Below, one piece after another: positions 6,389-10,420 of a DNA stretch of 10,420 nucleotides. Both the position numbers and the translations under genes were made by a program. The notes under the pieces are model-generated. The model had not been told where the DNA came from. It worked only from the letters and a program-made list of their open reading frames with translations, and did not search any database. How positions within the stretch are numbered: position 1 is the stretch's first letter; every line of letters starts with the position of its first letter. The stretch spans positions 1-10,420 of the forward strand of contig JALQXV010000098.1 of assembly GCA_023263015.1 (NCBI GenBank), read 5' to 3'. The stretch comes from Candidatus Saccharimonadia bacterium (GTDB taxonomy: Bacteria; Patescibacteriota; Saccharimonadia; Saccharimonadales; 2-12-FULL-41-12).

Positions 6389-6417
6389 AGTATACTCAAT
6401 AATTTATCGTAATACAA
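6389..6417 (-). promoter_or_regulatory. Promoter of the DUF2975-XRE operon
   Basis: Minus-strand TTGTAT (6412-6417), 17 bp, TATACT (6389-6394). Expected start is near 6382, giving a 20-nt leader that includes the AAAGGA ribosome binding site at 6369-6374. Confidence 0.65.
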
Positions 6418-6443
6418 TAAATTAATATTGATTGTCGAGACTG

Positions 6444-6812
6444 CTATTGATTACTATCTTGGTCAGTACGAGTGACCAAAGCGTAACCCATAATTGCAAT
6501 ACCGACTACCAAGTGGGGTACCCAAGCATTGGCTTCTTCATCGGCAAATCCAAAGATCCACGGTGAAAGAGCAAGAAATGCACCTAGAACCACATCCATC
6601 ATGATGTGGAGCTTCATTGGGATCATTCCCATCTTACTAAAGCTACCCTGTACAGTGAGCTCGCTCAGGATGATGATTACTCCTAGTATGCGCGGTACCA
6701 GCACTGCAGCCCCGCCCACATCACTAAATCCAAACAAGTTTGGAGCTATCAGTAGGGCGATACCGACAACAAAACCGATAATGCTGTGCACTGTTGGTGA
6801 TAAAAACTTCAT
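6444..6812 (-). CDS. SPW-repeat membrane protein
   Basis: A 122-aa integral membrane protein with two SPW repeats (PF03779). Each repeat is a pair of helices around a signature: IAPNLFGFSD (22-31) in the first and LSPWIFGFAD (82-91) in the second, the latter followed by the typical W97-V98-P99-H100 and a last helix. The four helices lie at about 8-26, 36-53, 68-85 and 98-114. The function of the family is not known to me; members are often stress- or envelope-associated. The start is fixed by a perfect AGGAGG site 5 nt upstream. It is separated by 81 bp from the DUF1704 gene upstream and by 81 bp from the DUF2975 operon downstream, with no obvious terminator on either side. Confidence 0.88.
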   Translation of the reverse strand: MKFLSPTVHSIIGFVVGIALLIAPNLFGFSDVGGAAVLVPRILGVIIILSELTVQGSFSKMGMIPMKLHIMMDVVLGAFLALSPWIFGFADEEANAWVPHLVVGIAIMGYALVTRTDQDSNQ

Positions 6813-6817
6813 ACAAA

Positions 6818-6823
6818 CCTCCT
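6818..6823 (-). promoter_or_regulatory. Consensus Shine-Dalgarno site of the SPW gene
   Basis: AGGAGG on the minus strand, 5 nt before the ATG at 6812. It is the strongest ribosome binding site in the window and contrasts with neighbouring genes that have none. Confidence 0.85.
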
Positions 6824-6846
6824 AATAGTTAGTAATACCGTTAGTT

Positions 6847-6885
6847 TGCAACAATATTTGTACGGTGGCTGTAACAATACGTACA
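6847..6885. repeat. Direct and inverted repeats upstream of the SPW gene
   Basis: Two related copies, TGCAACAATATTTGTAC (6847-6863) and TGTAACAATACGTAC (6870-6884), start 23 bp apart, about two helical turns. TGTACG (6859-6864) and CGTACA (6880-6885) also form a perfect inverted repeat. This may be an operator or a weak hairpin; I find no convincing sigma70 promoter here. Confidence 0.4.
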
Positions 6886-6893
6886 CTCAGTAC

Positions 6894-8237
6894 TTATGCT
6901 TTTAGCATCTCATCGGCAATTATTTGATGGAATGGCTTTGTTAGGTCAAGTTTACCTATTAAAAGTCTAGCCAGATCATCAGGCTCTTCGATTTTGCCTA
7001 GTACTGACCATGCTTTAGCTTGACCGTTGTAGTAGCTCAAGTCTTTATAATAGACATTCCCAGCAGTTTCGCCGTCTGTACCTCTAAAGATACGCTTGCA
7101 TTGTCGCAAAGCTACCTTTTTAACTTTATAGATTGTTTCTGGGTCTAAGTCGCCTGTGCCGTCATATTTTTGCAAAGCTTTGTAGCGCCAGATAACGTCA
7201 TATACTTGTCTCAAGTTTCGTGGATGGTCAGTGTCCATACCAAGTGCTAAGCCAATAGCTATGTAGTACTGCCAGCCGTGTGGCTTGGCTTCATTATTAA
7301 ATGCATCTTCAAAGGCAGTAGCGGTACCTTCTTCAAATTCTAAATAGCTGTCCTGACCATAAGCTGCGGATTGCCATCCGGCTTGCAAAGCATTTCGAGC
7401 GCGCAAGCCATGAACACCAATTTCATGCAGTGTACGACTTTGTAGTACGGAGCCAAGAATATCTTTGCGATTTGAGCCAACTTTTACTTTTTTCTCTGCG
7501 GCTAAAACTGATAGTGTATTGCTGTCATCAAGGTCTGCACTCCAGCCATCGTCGGTAAAGCCAGTAATATCCAGAACGTTACTAAATACCTCAGCTATTT
7601 CTGCTGGAGTGTAGGTTTTGTCAGGATCAATGCTAGAAATATAGTCTTTAAATTCATCTTTAATAAGATCGCCAAGTTTCTTCACCAATTCGGCACTAGG
7701 AATAAACGGTTCATTGTCTGGAGTTTTTACTGTGCCGGTAAGTTCAGTCAGCTCTTGCTGTATTTGGGCTGCCACGGTGTGTTTATAAGAAATTTCTAGC
7801 CCACGACCAGCATTAATTTCTTGATCAAACATCGCATCAAATGTTTCTTGTTCTGGTTTGCCGTGCAGTACCTCGTTAGCTTGTTGGTGCCATGATCGTG
7901 CTTCCGCGTCTGCTTGTTCGGCAAGGGTAAGTGAGGCCCAACCCAACATGCATACTTCAGTATGGCGCCAACTTAACGCTTCGTACAATGCGTCGGCCTT
8001 GAGTGAACCGTCGGTATCGTGCAGCAATAAGATAAGGCCACGAATTGTAGCTTCTTTTTGTTTAAGCTCGTCGTAGTCGAGCTTTGGATACTCAATTTGA
8101 ACCGGCTCACCGGCAATAAATTTATCTTGTTGTTTAAGTAGATCGTTGTCTAAAAACTCATATGCTTGAAGGCCAAGAATACTAGGGTCTTGGTCTACGG
8201 CTGCTTCAACATCATGTAATCGTTTTTCGATACTCAT
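6894..8237 (-). CDS. DUF1704 / MATCAP-like metallopeptidase
   Basis: This 447-aa protein belongs to the DUF1704 family (PF08014), whose animal members (MATCAP) are zinc carboxypeptidases that detyrosinate tubulin. The metal site is visible: HEIGVH at 271-276 (the HExxxH motif, with H271, E272 and H276), and EEGTA at 302-306, where other members have (Q/E)EGLA and a Glu supplies the third ligand. The family segments KVGSNRKDI before the site and RIFRG...YYKDLSYYNG after it are also present. No signal peptide or membrane helix is seen, so it is probably cytoplasmic; the bacterial substrate is unknown. The frame extends to an ATG at 8258, but a perfect TATAAT lies at 8247-8252, inside that extension. 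I therefore start at 8237, 9 nt after the -10 box. It is divergent from the 8308 gene. Confidence 0.88.
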   Translation of the reverse strand: MSIEKRLHDVEAAVDQDPSILGLQAYEFLDNDLLKQQDKFIAGEPVQIEYPKLDYDELKQKEATIRGLILLLHDTDGSLKADALYEALSWRHTEVCMLGWASLTLAEQADAEARSWHQQANEVLHGKPEQETFDAMFDQEINAGRGLEISYKHTVAAQIQQELTELTGTVKTPDNEPFIPSAELVKKLGDLIKDEFKDYISSIDPDKTYTPAEIAEVFSNVLDITGFTDDGWSADLDDSNTLSVLAAEKKVKVGSNRKDILGSVLQSRTLHEIGVHGLRARNALQAGWQSAAYGQDSYLEFEEGTATAFEDAFNNEAKPHGWQYYIAIGLALGMDTDHPRNLRQVYDVIWRYKALQKYDGTGDLDPETIYKVKKVALRQCKRIFRGTDGETAGNVYYKDLSYYNGQAKAWSVLGKIEEPDDLARLLIGKLDLTKPFHQIIADEMLKA

Positions 8238-8246
8238 AAAAATACA

Positions 8247-8275
8247 ATTATACAACATTTTTGTGTATATTGACA
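8247..8275 (-). promoter_or_regulatory. Promoter for near-leaderless DUF1704 mRNA
   Basis: A perfect TATAAT (8247-8252) lies 9 nt before the ATG at 8237. At 17-bp spacing the -35 position (8270-8275) reads TGTCAA, a poor match, and is the reverse complement of the TTGACA used by the plus-strand promoter. The two divergent promoters share this hexamer. Confidence 0.65.
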
Positions 8276-8298
8276 GATACAGTACATAAATATATAGT
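8270..8298 (+). promoter_or_regulatory. Strong promoter for near-leaderless mRNA of the 8308 gene
   Basis: Perfect TTGACA (8270-8275), 17 bp, TATAGT (8293-8298), then 9 nt to a GTG start at 8308. The expected leader is about 3 nt, too short for a Shine-Dalgarno site. Confidence 0.78.
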
Positions 8299-8307
8299 AG
8301 TCCACCT

Positions 8308-8868
8308 GTGAGATACGAAACTTTACGTTCAGAATTAGGTGCAGTAGACCCTGCAGAACTGACTGGGCATTTACGAAAAGAAATTGCTCAAACCTTTTTT
8401 GCACCAGAAGAAGCAGAGCTCAGTACTGGGCTAATGACGTGGACCTACCCAGCATTCGGCCGAGTAGGGACTGAACTCATTAACGCTTCTGCTGAAACAA
8501 ATATACCCCCAGAACTTTCGATACCGTATTTGATTGGTGGCCTTACTACTGTGGTTGCGTTAACTAAAGTTGATAGCGCGGTCCTACAAAGAGAATTAGG
8601 AATGGTAGACGAAGATGAATACACCGCTGCTATTAAATCGGTAACCTCAAGAATCGATGATGGAATTATAGATACTGCAGCGTCACAATCGCGTTTAGCA
8701 TCAGAATTTCCAGCCTTGCATGCCGCAGAACATACAATTGCAGAAGCTGGGATAAGTCTTAGTCTACCGCCAACTCTTACGGCTGCTATCATCAGCGGTT
8801 CTCATGTCACTACTTTGGCGTTTAAAGAAATGTTTGAACTAGATGAGCTCAAGGCTATCTCGAGTTAG
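8308..8868 (+). CDS. Unknown 186-aa soluble protein, relative of the 5058 product
   Basis: No family recognised. The start codon is GTG, supported by a consensus promoter 9 nt upstream and by alignment with the 5058 protein, in which L10, D14-P15 and (F/Y)47-P48-x-F50 fall at the same residue numbers. PELSI (68-72) and EFPAL (133-137) match PELPI and DYPAV there. The protein looks helical and acidic, with moderately hydrophobic stretches at about 72-88 and 156-172, but no convincing transmembrane helix or signal peptide. The next gene starts 2 nt after its stop, so the two form an operon. It lacks the Arg-rich insertion of the 5058 protein. Being expressed back-to-back with the DUF1704 peptidase from overlapping promoters suggests shared control, but a functional link is not shown. 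Confidence 0.8.
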   Translation: MRYETLRSELGAVDPAELTGHLRKEIAQTFFAPEEAELSTGLMTWTYPAFGRVGTELINASAETNIPPELSIPYLIGGLTTVVALTKVDSAVLQRELGMVDEDEYTAAIKSVTSRIDDGIIDTAASQSRLASEFPALHAAEHTIAEAGISLSLPPTLTAAIISGSHVTTLAFKEMFELDELKAISS

Positions 8869-8870
8869 GC

Positions 8871-9284
8871 ATGATTACATTTAACCCAGAATCAGACCAC
8901 TATCGAAATGCATTTATAGACAATCCAGTTTTGTTCCGTACCCATTTGGTGCTTTTGCCCGATCTTGCCGAAGCAACCGTAGAAGCGGCTCAAAGATTTG
9001 ACACGATTGAGGTCGACATTTTACCGACAGAAGGTGATTCACAGCGAGAAGAAGCGGTTAATATGGCGCTGGAAGCTGGAAAGTGCGAAGCTGAGAGCGA
9101 AGGTTTTGAATGGCTCTCGGGCGCAGATCTAGAGCGTAGAACTCGTGATCTTAAAAAGATGTTGAATTCGGGTGCTAATTTAGTGCGTTTAACGCGCTGG
9201 GGAACTGACGGGCAGGGTCTTGATGACTTGCACGGATTTTGGCATCAAGCCGAACAGGTTCAGTCTCGAGCAGCTAGCAGATAG
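8871..9284 (+). CDS. Unknown 137-aa soluble protein
   Basis: I do not recognise this protein. It is acidic and mixed alpha/beta by eye: THLVLLPDLAEATVEAAQRF (24-43), then a strand TIEVDILP (45-52) and a long helical region with EEAVNMALEAGKCEAE (60-75). There is one Cys (C72), and no signal peptide or membrane helix. Near the end LVRLTRWGTDGQGLDD (103-118) is the most distinctive, glycine-rich segment and would be the best seed for a search. Its ATG is 2 nt after the TAG of the preceding gene, with no strong Shine-Dalgarno motif. Translation probably depends on coupling to the upstream gene. Its last 11 bp overlap the 3' end of the convergent secreted-protein gene. Confidence 0.78.
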   Translation: MITFNPESDHYRNAFIDNPVLFRTHLVLLPDLAEATVEAAQRFDTIEVDILPTEGDSQREEAVNMALEAGKCEAESEGFEWLSGADLERRTRDLKKMLNSGANLVRLTRWGTDGQGLDDLHGFWHQAEQVQSRAASR

Positions 9285-9987
9285 GCTTTGGAGGTATTTC
9301 AACTGAGCTCGGCAAGTGAAGCGTAATATCGTCTAGGTAGTCTGGCTCATTTACTGGGTCTGGGGAGGTTACTTCTGCTTTCATTTGGTGGCGCTGGCCG
9401 TCAACATATACATAAAAATCACTTTGTTGCGCATCTGCACCTTCTGGCATATCTATGGTTTCAGAACCTGAAACAGTTGTTTCACCTGGCCAATATGTAA
9501 AGGCTAGGGCTACGGCTTTGCCGCCAAAATAGGTATAGACAGGTATATTGCTTGGTACCGTAATAGGTTTATCTTTGCAGTTACCGTATTCTTTCTTCAG
9601 TTCAGTGTACTGACGCTGTACATGATCGGCGGTAGGCTTAAGGTCTATATTTAACAATTCAGAACGTTTTACCTGAGGAAAATCAAAATGACCTTTTGTG
9701 GGTTGCTTAGCTCTATCTGCAGTCACTTGGTCTAAGATTGTTCGATCTCTTGGGATTCTTTTGGGTAGAGGTACTTTGGGTTTATCGGTGCTTTTGCCGG
9801 TTAGGGTTTTGGCAGGCTCAGGTCCAACTGGCTGACTTGGGTCGGCCAGATTAGGGGTTGGTACATCTAGAAGGGCGGTAGGAGCGCTCTCGTGCTTGCT
9901 ACGTTCATAGTGTTGGCCAGCAGAAAATATGCCAACGCTTAATATTGCTGCGGATCCACCTGCTATAAGTCTACGTGAGGTTTTCAT
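9274..9987 (-). CDS. Secreted or membrane-anchored protein of unknown function
   Basis: The 237-aa protein begins with a basic MKTSRR and a hydrophobic stretch at about 7-25, a signal peptide or N-terminal anchor. No lipobox Cys is present. A Pro-rich, disordered linker with many P, K and D residues spans about 35-98. The C-terminal part (about 105-237) looks like a compact beta-rich domain, with strands near NIPVYTYFGGKAVALAFTY (147-165) and DFYVYVDGQRHQMKAEV (190-206). There are only two cysteines, C137 and the very last residue C237, which could form a disulfide outside the cell or carry a C-terminal modification (inference). No known family is recognised. The mRNA appears leaderless: a TTGACA/TCTAAT promoter ends 6 nt before the ATG. 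The gene overlaps the convergent gene by 11 bp. Confidence 0.83.
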   Translation of the reverse strand: MKTSRRLIAGGSAAILSVGIFSAGQHYERSKHESAPTALLDVPTPNLADPSQPVGPEPAKTLTGKSTDKPKVPLPKRIPRDRTILDQVTADRAKQPTKGHFDFPQVKRSELLNIDLKPTADHVQRQYTELKKEYGNCKDKPITVPSNIPVYTYFGGKAVALAFTYWPGETTVSGSETIDMPEGADAQQSDFYVYVDGQRHQMKAEVTSPDPVNEPDYLDDITLHLPSSVEIPPKPIC

Positions 9988-9993
9988 AACTAT

Positions 9994-10022
9994 ATTAGAC
10001 TAAATAATTATAAGTATGTCAA
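9994..10022 (-). promoter_or_regulatory. Strong promoter for leaderless mRNA of the secreted protein
   Basis: Minus-strand TTGACA (10017-10022), 17 bp, TCTAAT (9994-9999), then 6 nt to the ATG at 9987. The expected start is the A of the ATG. The -35 box sits 1 bp from the terminator of the upstream gene. Confidence 0.75.
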
Positions 10023-10023
10023 A

Positions 10024-10056
10024 TAAAAATAGAGCACAATTGATGCTCTATTTTTA
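10024..10056 (-). terminator. Intrinsic terminator after the Trp-rich protein gene
   Basis: The 12-bp perfect stem AAAAATAGAGCA (10025-10036) / TGCTCTATTTTT (10044-10055) has a 7-nt loop. On the minus strand it ends in ATTTTTATTT. It lies 13 bp past the stop of the 10069-10227 gene. Confidence 0.85.
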
Positions 10057-10068
10057 CTGTGGACTCTC

Positions 10069-10227
10069 TTAGATCTTAGAAATAATCCAAGCGGCGCCTG
10101 CTAGAGCGAGCACAAAAATGCTCAATCCTACAGGAGATCCCCAGCTGAACCATGAACCCCATGATCGCCAGTTTTTATGTGTGCGATCATACCAGTCCAC
10201 TTGCTCGTCTTTTGTCATTTTAGACAT
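10069..10227 (-). CDS. 52-aa Trp-rich single-pass membrane protein
   Basis: A short but well-supported gene. It has its own promoter (TTTACA/TATAAT), an AAGGAG Shine-Dalgarno site (10236-10241, 8 nt before the ATG) and a strong terminator directly after the TAA. The product has a charged N-terminal part (MSKMTKDEQVDWYDRTHKNW), then an aromatic belt with W20, W23, W26 and W29 spaced every three residues (W-R-S-W-G-S-W-F-S-W), and one hydrophobic helix at about 33-50 ending in SKI. Six of 52 residues are Trp (W12, W20, W23, W26, W29, W47), extreme for any protein. The layout suggests a bitopic membrane protein with an interfacial Trp belt. I recognise no family. It might be a small stress or envelope protein or a partner of a larger membrane complex (inference). 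A second in-frame ATG three codons in is a possible alternative start. Confidence 0.82.
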   Translation of the reverse strand: MSKMTKDEQVDWYDRTHKNWRSWGSWFSWGSPVGLSIFVLALAGAAWIISKI

Positions 10228-10242
10228 AGCATTGACTCCTTA

Positions 10243-10299
10243 CGTTGATAACGAGTCTCGCATGCAATGTTTGCCAGTAAACAGTTATTCTTCGAGACT
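10243..10299 (-). promoter_or_regulatory. Structured 5' leader of the Trp-rich protein gene
   Basis: The leader of about 100 nt can fold into a long arm closed by AGTCTCG (10254-10260) / CGAGACT (10293-10299), 7 bp perfect, with an inner stem TGTTT (10268-10272) / AAACA (10279-10283). Immediately beside it is a small stem CGTT (10243-10246) / AACG (10250-10253), next to the Shine-Dalgarno site at 10236-10241. I match no known riboswitch. Confidence 0.5.
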
Positions 10300-10337
10300 A
10301 AGAGCTGTTCGGTGGTCTGGACTTAACAACAAAAATA

Positions 10338-10366
10338 ATTATAGCAAAATTGACATATACTGTAAA
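10338..10366 (-). promoter_or_regulatory. Strong promoter of the Trp-rich protein gene
   Basis: Minus-strand TTTACA (10361-10366), 17 bp, TATAAT (10338-10343). Transcription should start near 10331, leaving a leader of about 104 nt. It overlaps the divergent promoter of the 10388 gene by 17 bp. Confidence 0.8.
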
Positions 10367-10378
10367 ACTTTATATAAT
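10350..10378 (+). promoter_or_regulatory. Consensus promoter for near-leaderless mRNA of the 10388 gene
   Basis: Perfect TTGACA (10350-10355), 17 bp, perfect TATAAT (10373-10378), then 9 nt to the ATG at 10388. It is the best promoter in the window. Confidence 0.85.
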
Positions 10379-10387
10379 ATTATTCCA

Positions 10388-10420
10388 ATGAAATTCGAAC
10401 GAAAACCTGAGCTGTTCTTG
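10388..10420 (+). CDS. Start of a further gene (11 codons visible)
   Basis: An ATG 9 nt after a perfect TTGACA/TATAAT promoter opens a frame reading MKFERKPELFL to the window edge. There is no Shine-Dalgarno motif, as in the other genes of this geometry. Product unknown; too little is visible to assign one. The promoter is the main support for it being a gene. Confidence 0.6.
   Translation, partial: MKFERKPELFL

Noticed and set aside
8238..8258. Upstream in-frame ATG extending the DUF1704 protein by 7 residues
   Set aside because: A perfect TATAAT box lies inside the extension, so that ATG would not be transcribed from this promoter.
8445..8792. Long antisense open frame (115 codons) opposite the 8308 gene
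   Set aside because: It has no promoter or ribosome site, its composition looks like a codon shadow, and the sense gene has a consensus promoter and a paralog.

Overview
The window looks like a chromosomal segment of a small-genome bacterium, most likely a Patescibacteria/CPR member such as Candidatus Saccharibacteria. This is an inference, at medium confidence. It rests on very tight packing, convergent genes with overlapping stops, many short lineage-specific proteins, a DUF1704 metallopeptidase, a KTSC mini-protein, SPW and DUF2975 membrane proteins, and moderate-to-low GC. TGA ends purK, so the genetic code is standard and not the Gracilibacteria/SR1 recoding. I see no rRNA, tRNA, CRISPR array, transposase or phage gene.

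Layout. Positions 1-600 hold the 5' end of a DEAD-box RNA helicase (minus) with a clear promoter and a leader of about 110 nt. Positions 605-1459 (plus) hold a 70-aa KTSC-domain protein and a secreted acidic protein built of 31-aa repeats, closed by a bidirectional terminator. Positions 1503-4942 (minus) hold purK-purE, coupled by an ATGA overlap, followed by a soluble PAS-GAF histidine kinase. Positions 5058-5666 (plus) hold an unknown protein. Positions 5663-6812 (minus) hold an SPW-repeat membrane protein, then a DUF2975 membrane protein paired with a small XRE regulator (YoaS/YozG-like). Positions 6894-8237 (minus) hold a DUF1704 (MATCAP-like) metallopeptidase. Positions 8308-9284 (plus) hold two unknown proteins, the first a distant relative of the 5058 protein. 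Positions 9274-9987 (minus) hold a secreted or anchored unknown protein. Positions 10069-10227 (minus) hold a 52-aa Trp-rich single-pass membrane protein with a structured leader. At 10388 a further plus-strand gene begins.

The most striking signal is promoter architecture. Seven starts (605, 3194, 5058, 8237, 8308, 9987, 10388) lie exactly 6 or 9 nt after a -10 hexamer. Three of them have a perfect TTGACA at 17-bp spacing. These mRNAs should have 0-3 nt of leader and no Shine-Dalgarno site. Other genes in the same window (355, 944, 4942, 6362, 6812, 10227) have clear SD motifs. The region therefore appears to mix leaderless and SD-led genes, with the gap always a multiple of three. Two promoter pairs (8237/8308 and 10227/10388) are divergent and physically overlapping.

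Functionally, PurK and PurE together convert AIR to CAIR in purine synthesis. The other genes suggest cell-surface and envelope functions plus sensing, but no single pathway links them all.
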